Source: Nannobrachium achirus
Lineage: Eukaryota; Chordata; Actinopteri; Myctophiformes; Myctophidae
DNA length: 64,000 bases
Direction: 5' to 3'
NCBI GenBank assembly: GCA_963921795.1
Contig: OY997642.1
Span: 58,381,927 to 58,445,926, forward strand
The notes under the pieces are model-generated. The model made no database searches and was not told where the DNA came from. It saw only the letters and a program-made list of their open reading frames with translations. This document shows, piece by piece, positions 33,544 to 44,439 of the stretch (its first letter is position 1; each line of letters begins with the position of its first letter). The position numbers were made by a program, and so were the translations under genes.

Positions 33544-33548
<5 letters not shown>

Positions 33549-33576
<28 letters not shown>

Positions 33577-33578
33577 GG
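33549..33578. repeat. (CT)n tract ending in AG
   Basis: A CT run is followed directly by AG|GTCGTCCTCAGACGAGCC. It is a ready-made polypyrimidine tract and acceptor inside intron 2. Confidence 0.85.
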
Positions 33579-34407
33579 TCGTCCTCAGACGAGCCTTCCA
33601 TCCTTCCACTGAAAGAGCTATATTCTGACATTTAAACTATTCTCACACTATAGGATGCAAGATCTACAAATGAATCTGCCATCAGTTTACATACCATATA
33701 ACATATCTATCTAAATTACTTGTTAACCTTTGCATAAGCCTACAAGGTCTTCAAGCCCAGGACAAGAACTACCCGGAGATGTGTGCACGACTTTGGGTCA
33801 TGTGCATGGAACTAGCAATAATGAACTAAACATACTAAACATGTAACCAGTAAGATGCCTAAGGGCTTGGCCATATATGGATTCTGTTAGTGTGGATCTC
33901 CATATATGGGCATAAAAGGGATTATATTAGTGTGGTTCCCCTGACATCACAGTGATGTCACAGTGTGATGTCAGAGCGTAACAGTAACCATACATATTGA
34001 GGCGTTACAAAGATACATACTAATAAGGTGTGACAGTTCTCATACTTAACTGTGACCTATGATCGCAACCACACTCCTGTCAGGTTTTTAGATCATGCTA
34101 TTTATTATTTTACATTTTACATGAAATAATGATGACATCACTGGAAGGAGTAAACAAATTAAAACCAGACCGGTGCATCCGTCTGTCTGGCAGGCACTCA
34201 TTTATGCCCATATATGGTGTTCCGTGTCCAGGCCAGTCTGTGATGTCATCTCCAAATTTGGGCACTGTAGTGATGTCAGTCAGTGATGTCAGTTGGGCAT
34301 TGTTACCATGGTGGAGACACTGTTTAGTATCAGTGATGTCACCATGCAGACATTTTAGTAAATATATAGTTATTAGATATTATCTCCCATCTACTTGCTA
34401 AATGTTC

Positions 34408-34408
34408 A

Positions 34409-34462
<54 letters not shown>

Positions 34463-34464
34463 AG
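34408..34464. repeat. (CTGT)n forming the exon 3 acceptor
   Basis: CTGT repeats run up to TCAG at 34461-34464, immediately before exon 3, so the microsatellite is the polypyrimidine tract. Confidence 0.92.
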
Positions 34465-34551
34465 CTCTGTGTTCGATGCATGGTGTGTGGCCGGTGTCCA
34501 GAAAGCGAGGATCCTTCCATCGACTGTGTTCGAAGAAAAGACGAGGAGACG
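34465..34551 (+). CDS. Exon 3: Cys-rich segment
   Basis: An 87-nt phase-0 exon, residues 98-126: LCVRCMVCGRCPESEDPSID then CVRRKDEET. The acceptor is the CTGT repeat ending in CAG and the donor is ACG|GTAAAC. It has five Cys (99, 102, 105, 108, 118) in a CxxCxxCxxC run unlike most cystatin-fold proteins. Chemerin has CLACIKL....VHC at the equivalent place, so two Cys are shared and the others are extra. The tight Cys run could bind metal or form nested disulfides; this is inference. Another (TGTC)n tract follows the donor at 34590-34681. Confidence 0.72.
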
Positions 34552-34589
34552 GTAAACACCTTTTACCTGTCTGTCTGCCTGTCTGCCTC

Positions 34590-34597
34590 CCTCCTCC

Positions 34598-34681
<84 letters not shown>
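34590..34681. repeat. (TGTC)n microsatellite in intron 3
   Basis: A near-pure TGTC/CTGT run 38 bp downstream of the exon 3 donor. With the tract at 34408-34464 it brackets the exon. Confidence 0.95.
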
Positions 34682-34896
34682 TGTTACTTAGCCAACTCCA
34701 TTTTCAGGTTTTAGATTTCTTTTCATAAATCAGTTCTATTGAACACCCTTTATGTCTGTGTTTTGGTTAAAATAATATTGAACCAATGAAAAGTTGTAAA
34801 AAGCTCTTCGGCCGATTATTATTATTATTATTACCCTTATTATAACATGTGGTACTTTAAACTTATATAACACGTTTACATCTTGTTTGCTTTCAG

Positions 34897-35008
34897 CGTA
34901 ATGCTGTGTGGGACAGACAGTGTAAGCCTGCACCCCCTCTCGGTGGATCATATTCACTGTTAAGTAGCGGCGGATTGGAATGTCCACGACCACAATTAAT
35001 GTATCCAG
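34897..35008 (+). CDS. Exon 4: end of Cys-rich domain
   Basis: The acceptor is TTGTTTGCTTTCAG and the donor is CCAG|GTGATC. The 112-nt exon ends in phase 1 and encodes residues 127-163: RNAVWDRQCKPAPPLGGSYS then LLSSGGLECPRPQLMYP, with Cys135 and Cys155. Chemerin has a Q-C pair here (HQETQC). If the donor is ignored, the frame runs on for about 20 codons to a stop near 35069 with no nearby AATAAA. I therefore favour splicing to 36554, because the one leftover base and the two leading bases of exon 5 complete a Val codon. A retained-intron form ending at the early stop cannot be excluded. Confidence 0.65.
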
Positions 35009-35014
35009 GTGATC

Positions 35015-35129
35015 ACAGAGCTTTAGCCTTGATGTCTGACTGTACCTCCATGCTGTTGATGTCTATATGAGTAATGAAGTATTGTCCTTTTAGCCTTAAT
35101 GTCTGACTGTACCTCTGTATTGTTTACAT
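35015..35129 (+). repeat. Tandem intronic repeat split by a MITE
   Basis: The unit TTTTAGCCTTAATGTCTGAC / TGTACCTCTGTATTGTTTAC occurs at about 35022 and 35090, and again at 36476 beyond the MITE. Each unit contains an acceptor-like TTTTAG. Confidence 0.8.
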
Positions 35130-36437
35130 GCGCGCAGGAGATAGGGGGGGATGGGGGGGATTAACACCTCCACTTTTTTTGGGTGGGGGGGATATCCCCC
35201 CCAGTCAGGGGCGAAAATGGGAAATGTTGTCCCCTCCATTCACTTCCAGAAGACCCCCCTGTCCCCCCCAGTCAGGGACATAGTGGTCTAAATTCTGAAA
35301 TCATGCACTAAACACGATCGAAGCGATTTACAGATGCTATTATAATGAGAACACCCCTCTGTTTTCCTGCAAAATGGTTTGGTCTGTGTTGCCAAGTTCT
35401 TAGAAACAAGCAGCCAGCTATATGAAAACCACAATATTCCAGGGTGGTTTTCATATAGCTGGCTGCTTGTTTCTCTCGCAAAATCTGGCAACAACAAGAA
35501 ACGATAGTTTCTCTAAGTTGGTTCTGCCATTTCAAATAGTTAATAAGGAATGCCGCCACCCTGGACAAGGAAAGGATTTGTTGTTTTTGTTGCCACCCTG
35601 GCCCTGGACAAGGAAGCTAAAGGATTACTTTGTTGTTATTTGGGCTGTGTGTGAGAGGACTGGAGGAGGAGGAGGAGGAGGAGGAGGAAGGATGTTCAAT
35701 TCTCAAGCCGGTAATGAATGACATTTATACCGTATTGTGTTCTGGACTGGTGGCCTGTTCTAACCTGTGCTGTGCCAACTGCTTGTGGACTGTATCATTG
35801 TATTGTGTGTTCAGTGTTCTGACGGCTGAGCGGCTGTCATGCTTCTGAGTTCTGAGTACTGTATTTTATTGTGGCCACTGGCCAGTGTTTTGAGTGATGA
35901 ACGGTCGCTGTGCCAAATTGCTGCTATAGTCGGTGTTCTTGAGGTAAAAAGTTAACCATAGAAACATGAAAGAAACGTTGGTTATGACGAGAGGACTGTT
36001 TAATGTCAGTGTTTGTGTTGAAGTGTGTTTTAAGCTTTGGTTGTGTTGGTTATTGCAGTACTAGTGATAACTTGATAAGTAAATAAATAATACATCATAA
36101 TTAATGCGACGCGATAGTGACAAGCAGTTAAAAAAAGGTTAAAAGGGTTAAAAAAAGTGCTGCAGCTGTTGGCCTGTTACTCCTTCAATAAAAAGATCTA
36201 ATATAGACTTAATGAATTCATGTGTATTTCATTTTAAAAATGCCTTGACATCTGCATAAAACAACTGTGTAATTCAGCTCAAGTGGAGGGGATATGTCCC
36301 CCCCTCCTCGGGGCAAAAGTGGGGGGGATATCACCAAAAGTGGGGGGGATACCCCAATTTTTTTCGCGCGCGCTATGCGCGCGCACATACCTCCCAGATA
36401 TGTCCCCTTCACTTTTAAAATGCCTCCTGCGCCCCTG
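35130..36437. mobile_element. 1.3-kb non-autonomous DNA element in intron 4
   Basis: ATTGTTTACAT stands on both sides (35119-35129 and 36438-36448). The ends carry GCGCAGGAG in inverted orientation. Both termini are rich in GGGGGGGATATCCCCCC-like runs, as in known fish MITEs. Internal inverted segments lie at 35,395-35,475 (AGCCAGCTATATGAAAACCA / TGGTTTTCATATAGCTGGCT), and there is a (GGA)n run at 35,663-35,690. No transposase frame is visible. Confidence 0.75.
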
Positions 36438-36553
36438 ATTGTTTACATTTATGAGTAAAAGTATTGTGTTCTCATTTTAGCCTTAATCTCTGACTGGACC
36501 TCTGTTTACATTTATGACTAATAACATATTCAATCATTCTTTTTCTATCCAAG

Positions 36554-39219
36554 TCTCTCATCGCATCGAGATGAGCGCCTCTCATCACATCGCGATGAGC
36601 ACGACGGAACGGGTTGTCAACCAGGTTGTCAGGATGGATTATGAAGACAACTTTCAGGAAGTCCACAATGGTTTGCCAACTATCGGTGTCTCCCCCTCCA
36701 TAAACGGGGTTTCTGAGGGCCAGCAGCAGGGGCGTCAGGTGCTCCACGGTTCCAACTTCACCATCAGCTGCTCCAACTACATGATGGAACCAATATTGGT
36801 TCCAGTTACTAATACTTCAAACAGCACAGAGCTCCTAGAAGGCTTCTATCTCACATTTGATTCTGGATCCAACACAACACATGGACACGTCCAGTCTTAT
36901 TTTGACGACAGAAAGCCTGGCCCTGCCGACTTCCTGTTTCCTGCAGCAGACCACACCCACCAAGGGATCTACACATGTGTTTATAGCGTCACTCTAAATG
37001 GTCAGGTCTACAGCGAAGAGCGGCAGAGCAAGCCGCTCTCTCTCAGTGTCATAGTTACAGATAAGGTGCCAGCTATCAGTGTCTTCCCGTACATATTCCC
37101 GTACATTCCCGTACCTGAGGACCGGCAACAGGCGCAGGAGTTGAAGGAGGGTTCCATCTTCACCATCAGCTGCTCCATCCAGGAACAACGTCCACACAGC
37201 TCCTTCCACCTCACAGTCGGTTCTGGATCCAACGTTGAACACAGTCACAAACAGCCATGTGTCAATGGCTCTGCCCACTTCCGGTTTCCTGTAGCAGACC
37301 ACACCCACCAAGGCGTCTACAGATGTGTTTATGGGGTCACTATAGACGGTCATGTCTACACCAGGCCGAGCGAGCCGCTCTCTCTCAGTGTCACAGTTAC
37401 AGATAAGGTGCCAGCTATCAGTGTCTTCCCGTCCATAAAAGGGTTTCGCTACTACGGGTTGCTGCAGGAGCAGCGGCAGGTGGTTGAGGGTTCCATCTTT
37501 ATCATTAGCTGCTCCATCGAGGAACAACGTCCACACAGCTCCTTCCACCTAACAGTCGGTTCTGGATCCAACGTTGAACACAGTCACACACAGCCATGTG
37601 TCAATGGCTCTGCCATCTTCCTGTTTCCTGTAGCAGACCACACACACCAAGACGTCTACACATGTGTTTATGGGGTCACTATAGACGGTCATGTCTACAC
37701 CAGACAGAGCGAGCTGCTCTCTCTCAGCGTCACGGTTACAGATCTGACGCCAGCTATCAGTGTCTTTCCCTCCATAAACAGGGTTTCTGAGGGTCAGCAG
37801 CAGGGGCAGCAGGTGCTCCACGGTTCCAGCTTCACCATCAGCTGCTCCATGGAGATGATGGCACGGATACCGATTCAAGTTACTGATAGGCTCCTACAAG
37901 GCTTCTATCTCACATTTGATTCTGGATCCAGCACAACAGACAGACACGCCCAGGCTGGCTCTGACGACTTCCTGTTCCCTGCAGCAGACCACACCCACCA
38001 AGGGAACTACACATGTTTTTATGGCGTCGCCATAAATGGTCAGGTCTACGGCAAACAGTGGCGGAGTGAGCCGCTCTCTCTCAGTGTCATAGTTACAGAT
38101 AAGGTGCCAGCTATCAGTGTCTTCCCGTCCATAAAAGGAGTTCCTGAGGACTGGCAGCAGGAGTGGTGGCAGGAGGAGGTGGAGGAGGAGTGGTGGCAGG
38201 AGACCAGAAACAAGGTTCCTGAGGAGCGGCAGCAGGTGTTGGAGGAGGGTTCCATCTTCACCATCAGCTGCTCCATCCAGGAACAACGTCCACACAGCTC
38301 CTTCCACCTCACAGTCGGTTCTGGATCCAACGATGAACACAGTCACACACAGCCATGTGTCAATGGCTCTGCCCATTTCCTGTTTCCTGTAGCAGACCAC
38401 ACCCACCAAGGCGTCTACAGATGTGTTTATAGCGTCACTATAGACGGTCATGTCTACAGCAGACAGAGTGAGCCGCTCTCTCTCAGCGTCTATCCGGCGC
38501 CAGCTATCAGTGTCTCCTCCATAAACGGGGTCTCAGAGGGCCAGCAGCAGGGGCAGCAGCAGGTGTTGGAGGAGGGTTCCATCTTCACCATCAGCTGCTC
38601 CATCCGGGAGGAACTCCCACACAGCTCATTCCACCTCACCTTCGGTTCTGGAGCCAACGCCAAACACAGCATCAAGCAGCCAAATGTCAATGGCTCCGCC
38701 CACTTCCCGTTTACAGCCGCAGAATACACCCACCAAGGCGTCTACGAATGTGTCCATGATGTCACCCTCGACGGTTATGTCTACACCAGAAGCAGTGAGC
38801 CGCTCTCTCTCACCGTCAGAGAGAGAGAGAAGATCACCAAAGGTCCGAGTGTTCCGACTATCAGCGTCTTCCCGTCCATAAACGGGCAGGTGTTGGAGGG
38901 CCTCAGCTTCACCATCACCTGCTCCATCCAACAAGACCACCCTCACAGCTTCTTCTACCTCACATTCGATAACAAAGTAAAAGAGAAAAAGCCATGCGTC
39001 AGTGGTTCTGTCAGCTTCCTGTTCCCTGAGGCAGACCACATCCATCAAGGCGTCTACAAATGTTTGTACGTCACTGTCACTGTCGACCGTCGCACATCCC
39101 GCTTCTGGAGTGGGCGCCTCCCTCTTGCCGTCACGGCTGCGTCCGTTGATTCTTTCCATGACGATTACGTTGAGCCCCCTGGTGCGCCCAATGACGATTA
39201 CGATGAATATGATAATTGA
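36554..39219 (+). CDS. Exon 5: seven tandem Ig-like domains and acidic tail
   Basis: The acceptor is TTCTTTTTCTATCCAAG|TC, whose phase fits exon 4. One open exon of 2666 nt encodes residues 164-1051 of the predicted protein. Seven Ig-like repeats of about 95-130 residues start near residues 205, 337, 451, 564, 683, 813 and 931. Each has ISVFPSI...., a B-strand Cys (FTISCS), a DHTHQGVYxCVY F-strand motif and SEPLSLSVTV, as in leukocyte-receptor/FCRL-like Ig domains. Domains 2, 3, 5 and 7 carry an extra Cys (QPCVNGS or KPCVSGS); domain 6 has Asn there. N-glycosylation sequons are frequent. There is no membrane span. The end, DDYVEPPGAPNDDYDEYDN, is acidic with Tyr, so sulfation is possible. The order is A-B-B-A-B-B'-C. 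All frames on the opposite strand are shadows. Confidence 0.88.
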
Positions 39220-39304
39220 GACGATTTATTTTTCTTCTCCTACAAAATCCACTAACCTCTCGAACCCCATCATCTGTATCGAGGGTTTAAAATAATCCCT
39301 GGCT

Positions 39305-39310
39305 AATAAA
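39305..39310 (+). terminator. Polyadenylation signal AATAAA
   Basis: It lies 86 nt after the stop codon of the Ig exon, the first AATAAA downstream, and just before a MITE. Confidence 0.65.
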
Positions 39311-39655
39311 CCAAATATGTCTTAAGTTACTATATAAGGTAATTAAAGCTATAACCAAAATATATTTGTTTAAACACCTTAAATATTTCTATTTATTTTA
39401 GAAACAGTTCATGTCTTACTCAAGAGGGAGTCGCAAGTTGATGGCATTCGTCCATGTGGAATTTAGCCCTTATGGAATGCATGTAAAAAAAAAAAAAAAG
39501 AAATGTGATGCTCATAGACAAAATGTCATCAACTTGTGACTGGCATTTCCCCAATTGAGTGTAACTATTTCTAAAATAATTACAATTATTAAGATGTTTT
39601 TAACTTAACATTTTCGTTATAGAAGACAACTATAATGTATTAAGACATATTTGGC
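39311..39655. mobile_element. Palindromic MITE downstream of the Ig gene
   Basis: ACCAAATATGTCTTAAG at left faces TTAAGACATATTTGG at right. The inner pairs include CTATTTATTTTAGAAACAG / CTATTTCTAAAATAATT and CAAGTTGATGGCATT / AATGTCATCAACTTG. Confidence 0.7.
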
Positions 39656-39659
39656 TTTG

Positions 39660-40680
39660 CTCCAGTATCTGGCCTGTAGACCCGTTCGCAATTTGGTGTA
39701 AGGGGAGTTTCTCAATGGAACTGAGTTATTCGGTCCCTAGACATGAGAAATCACAGAGGTGCTCGTCCGCCATAGTGCCACGAATGGCGCAATATCCAAA
39801 TCAAATATGGCCGCCATCGGATATAATGACAATCTTTGTATATGCATGTAATACCTCCATTCTGACTAATTGGGGTGTGGGGAATTCATTTCTGATATTG
39901 TTTTGGGCCATTTTGGATGATCTTGACCTTGAAAGGCCATGGTTATGGTCATTTTGCTATTCCGAAGACCATGGCCAAAACGTAGCCATAGTTAGGAGTA
40001 AAAACAGGTGCAATAGGTCTAAATCAGCTAATTCTGACATGTACAATTCATTTTTGATATTATTTTGATCATTTAGGATCATCTTGTCTTTGAAATATCA
40101 TTGATTCATTGTCAATGTCATTTTTCAAAAACGATTTTGTTCTTTACTAGAACTTTTTGAATGGTGAAAGCCGCTTCCAAGGAGTGGCTGTGTGTCCCGT
40201 ACGTCCATATATGGTCATTCCAGTCCAGAATGAACAGGTTTTATCTGTCCCGTACATCCAGAATATTTGTGTATCGTCTGTCTCTGTCTGATGATTGGAT
40301 GATTAAAAATGTCCAATGAGAACATACTTTGAAGCTTCACATGACAATTCATTTTCTTTGAAATATATGTGTGTCCCTTGCGTCCAGAATTGAGGATTGG
40401 TCAAGCTTCACATGACAATTTGGCCCTCCAGATAAAATCATTCATTTATTCAGAATTGGAAGAATGTATAGATCTAGAACACATAGAATAAAAGTTCACA
40501 GCTTCACTTCGAACCGAGGTTTGATTTGTGAGCGGTGCAAACCGCTCCTATATTTCACTTTTAGCGTATTTAGCTAAAACATATTAGCACGGGACGATTC
40601 TTTCATTCTTCATCGATTGGCTAGTTGAGTAACTAAACATTAGAACTGACCAATCAGAAACCGTTCTACTCATGACGACA
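39660..40680. other. Unassigned stretch
   Basis: CATTTCTGATATTGTTTTGG (about 39889) recurs as CATTTTTGATATTATTTTGA (about 40048), a weak internal duplication. CCGTACGTCCATATATGG and CCCGTACATCCAGAATAT repeat at 40.20-40.26 kb. No gene was recognised. Confidence 0.4.
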
Positions 40681-40690
40681 TGTGTTAGCC

Positions 40691-41297
40691 TAGCCCCATA
40701 TAGAACCTCACCCGTCGCTGCATACGGTTGTGCTCCGAGACGAGGTCCTATAAGGGTTTCCCCGTGGGGGGGCGAACGCCTCCAACGGTGCGGTAGAAAA
40801 CACTCTTCCCGCAATTGTATCCACAAAGTAACGGTAGTTCCGAGCTCCCAGACTGTGAAAACCTAGCCAGGGTCAATAAAACATGAACCAGGGCACGAAA
40901 CAACCCCTTAAAATCGCTAGTTTTGTCAGCCGGTAATGTTTACAAGCCTGGAAGTTGCAGCCGGAATGGTAGCATTAGCGGCCCCTCTGGCCGAATGTCT
41001 GTTCGAATGCAGCGACGGTTGGGGCTACGTTCGTAAACATTACCGGCTGACAAAACTAGCGATTTTAAGGGGTTGTTTCGTGCCCTGGTTCATGTTTTAT
41101 TGACCCTGGCTAGGTTTTCACAGTCTGGGAGCTCGGAACTACCGTTACTTTGTGGATACAATTGCGGGAAGAGTGTTTTCTACCGCACCGTTGGAGGCGT
41201 TCGCCCCCCCCCCCCCCCCCCCACGGGGAAACCCTTATAGGACCTCGTCTCGGAGCACAACCGTATGCAGCGACGGGTGAGGTTCTATATGGGGCTA
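40691..41297. mobile_element. Mutator-like palindrome with 9-bp target duplication
   Basis: The arms of about 275 bp are almost perfect inverted copies around a spacer of about 85 bp (40940-41030). The ends are TAGCCCCATATAG and CTATATGGGGCTA. GTGTTAGCC is repeated exactly outside (40682-40690 and 41298-41306). Long inverted ends with a 9-bp duplication are the hallmark of Mutator-type elements. The main arm difference is a homopolymer, G7 at left and about C17 at right. No transposase is present. Confidence 0.9.
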
Positions 41298-41399
41298 GTG
41301 TTAGCCAAACAGAACAGACCAATCAAATGCTGTGTTGTTCATGTTAATTTAGATATGTCTTGGCCATTACACTTGAACTTGAGGCCGGTTTAAAGTTCA

Positions 41400-42830
41400 T
41401 GAAAGGTTTCATATCCTGGACCTTTCCTAAACTTTAAACTAACAGATTGAACACCACACAGGATTCGAAACAGCGACCACGCTACATTACCCTTGCAGGC
41501 TAAGGTTGCTGTTTCGAATCCTGTGTGGTGTTCGATCTGCCAGTTTAAAGTTTAGGAAAGGTCCAGGATATGGGGTTGGTCAGACTTTTCCCTCTAACTT
41601 TGACTGACGGCCAACGCCAAGAAGTGCTGGGTTGCCCTCCTGTCTGTTTTCCCTCTGTCTCCTAATTGCTTTATAACCCTCAAGAAGCTTTATTTGGCTC
41701 TATGCATACAAACAAAATTCAGGTGTCTCTTGCGTCGATCGGACACCACCCAGGATTCAAGACAGCGGCCACACTACATTACACTTGCAGATTATGGCCA
41801 GGCTGTCTGTTTAAGGTTTGTTTGAACCTTAAACAGGCAGAGATCCGACACCAACCAGGATTTGAGACAGTTTGCATGAGGCATTTAGGAGTTTTCCTGC
41901 ATCTGGGTTCCATATCCTCGGTAAAGCTTATTCTCATCAGTTTGTTGTGTGTAATGGCCAGGCTGTTTGTCTGAACGCTAAACAGGCACAGATCTAACAC
42001 GACTCAGGATAGAAGACAGTGACCACACTACATTACACTTGCAGGTTATGGCCGCTGTCTTGAATCCTGAGTGGTGTCAGATCTCTGCTGGTTTAAAGTT
42101 CATGAAAGGTCCAGGCGTAATCGCTAGGTTGTTTGTCTGATCTCCTGTCTGTTTTCCCTCCGTCTCTTTATCGCTTTATACTGTAGCTCTATTTGGCTCC
42201 AGATTGTTTGTCTGACCTCTTGTCTGTTTCCCCTGTTGTCTCCTAATTGCTTTATAACTCTCAAGAAGCTTTATTTGGCTCTGCATACAAACAAAATTCA
42301 GGTGTCTCCTGCGTCGATAACCTAAGAAGATTTGGGTGGTGTCAAATCTCTGCCGGTTAAAAGTTCAGGAAAGGTACAGGCGTAATGGCCAGGTTGTAGG
42401 GTTAGGGTTAGGGTTTATAACCCTCAAGAAGCTCTATTTGGTTCCAGGTTGTTTGTCTGACCTCCTGTCTGTTCTCCCTCTGTGTCCTTATTGCTTTATA
42501 ACCCTCAAGAAGCTTTATTTGGCTCTATGCATACAAACAAAATTCAAGTGTCTTCTGCATCGATCGGACACCAACCAGGATTCAAGACAGCGACCACACT
42601 ACATTACACTTGCAGATTATGGCCAGGCTGTTTGTCTGAACCTTAAACAGGCAGAGATTTGACACCAACCAGGATTTAAGACAGTGACCACACTACATTA
42701 CACTTGCAGGTTATGGCTTAAAGTTTAGGAAAGGTCCAAGATATGAGGCATTTAGGAGTTTCTCTTGCATCTGGACTATTTCAAATGGAAGATCTTGGCG
42801 TTGCCCATCAGGTTAGAAGGCAAAGTATGA
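41400..42830. repeat. Complex tandem repeat with hairpin units
   Basis: TATAACCCTCAAGAAGCTTT with TTTGGCTCTATGCATACAAA recurs near 41670, 42250 and 42500. GACCACACTACATTACACTT recurs at about 41475 (diverged), 41768, 42020, 42590 and 42690. Inverted pairs such as GGATTCGAAACAGCGACCAC / GCTGTTTCGAATCC form hairpins. Period and order are irregular. Confidence 0.8.
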
Positions 42831-43720
42831 TCAATTCAATATCCTGGGTAAAGTTTGTTCTCTTCAGTTGCACCTCTTCTATAGTATGTCTGTCTTGTAA
42901 GTGGAATAATATAACCTAAATGTTCACATTTTATATTCTGACCAAGGGTTCTGGTCTGACGTAACATATAAACATGACCAGTTGCAATGAAGATTTGCGC
43001 ATGCTGTTTTACCTCCATATTTATTACTATGACATAAATCACCATAACGTCAGAGATCACTCAATGGATTATAGTGAAGGGCTGCTAAAGGCAGTCCATT
43101 CCTTAGCATTTGCCTTAGTTTCCTCTTGTTCGCATCTAAAATCATGTTTGAGACAGACTCACAAACAGATGTGTCGTATTTGTCGTATTTAATGCCCAAA
43201 GCAGTGATGCCAGGGTTGAAGTGGTTAAAATAAGGTACGGATTGCAAATCCCAGTATTAATGATCATACATATATGAAAATCTATATTTCTTTTTTCGTT
43301 ACGCTATTAAGGATCATGCATAATAAAAATCGCCTTTGCACCGCTCACTTCGCACGGGTGCGATTTTTTTTTCCATAATGGTTTGTTTTATTTGTAACAA
43401 AATACATACAACTGAGAAATATAATAATTATAAATATTCCCCTTTAACATTAATATACAAAAAAAAAAAACTAAATTATAACAATAACAATTTCACTCGA
43501 AGTGCACCATATTGTGATTGTGTGCATGCAAGTTAGTGTGATGTGTTTTACATGACGGATTTTCCATTGTTCCATGGCAAAATCCATCAGCATGGAGGCC
43601 ATATCGTCGAGTGTCACACTTTCCTTAACACTTAGATACTGTGACAAGACTCGGTGATAAGGGCTTCAGACATGGCAGGAGTGTACTAAAGTCAAAGTGC
43701 TCCTTTCATATTCCATTCCA
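42830..43720. other. Unassigned stretch
   Basis: A 45-bp hairpin (AAATCGCCTTTGCACCGCTC ... GGGTGCGATTT) is at 43328-43371, and GGATTTTCCATTGTTCCATG forms another near 43557. No coding content was recognised. Confidence 0.35.
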
Positions 43721-43743
43721 TTGGTTCTAGAAATGCTGTTCCT

Positions 43744-44362
43744 ACGAAACAGTGTGGGCTCGCTCGTGACTATACTCTGCAGCGTGCTAACTGTCATGTG
43801 AAGCTCAACCAATTCTCCAGCTAACACCACTCCCAGATTTCATTCCACCAATTGCGCCTCATTGGCTAAGGCCATGGCTACACGGAGCTGGATATTTCAT
43901 ATATCCTGGTTTTTCAGATATCCACATAGAAAAATATCTAGGTCCACACGGAGCTGGATATTTCATATATCCCGGTTTTTCAGATATCCACATAGAAAAA
44001 TATCTAGGTCCACACGACAAAGATATCTAGGTCTAACAAGCACACACACAGTAAAGTCTTCAGAGATATCCGGGTTCCCTGTCTACACAATCTCTCCACT
44101 TATTTATCCGGTTTAAAAAATATCCAGCTTCGCGGCCGAAATATCCAGCTTCATGTGGCTGCAAGCCCCAACAGCACAAAAAAATGTCTAGCTTCAGAAA
44201 TATCCAGCTCCGTGTAGCCATGGCCTAACGGAACACGATATGCAGCGGAAATAATGACGAAACCATAGTGTTTTTGCCTTTGAACTGTCTGCGGCGGAAC
44301 TCACTATATATAAATAATGAGGAGATAACATAGTGTTCTCGCCTTTCAGGCGAGCCCACAAT
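43744..44362. mobile_element. MITE with TGTGGGCTCGC ends, copy 1, interrupted
   Basis: ACAGTGTGGGCTCGCTCGTG at left faces CAGGCGAGCCCACAATTAG at right. The copy at 58.32-58.55 kb is uninterrupted and shows where the Harbinger MITE inserted. Confidence 0.8.
43870..44225. mobile_element. Harbinger-type MITE nested in the previous element
   Basis: The ends are GGCCATGGCTACACGGAGCT and AGCTCCGTGTAGCCATGGCC. The target duplication TAA (43867-43869 and 44226-44228) is typical of PIF/Harbinger. The interior repeats GGATATTTCATATATCC-type units. Confidence 0.93.
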
Positions 44363-44439
44363 TAGTAAAGCCAAGCAGGGCATTGGTGAGTTATTAAGGA
44401 CATATCTGAGAATGCCCATATTTGCCTTTGCTATGAGGT

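Noticed and set aside
36994-39159. Several long minus-strand frames under the Ig exon
   Set aside because: They repeat with the Ig units and have no start context, signal or splice support. They are shadows of the plus-strand repeats.
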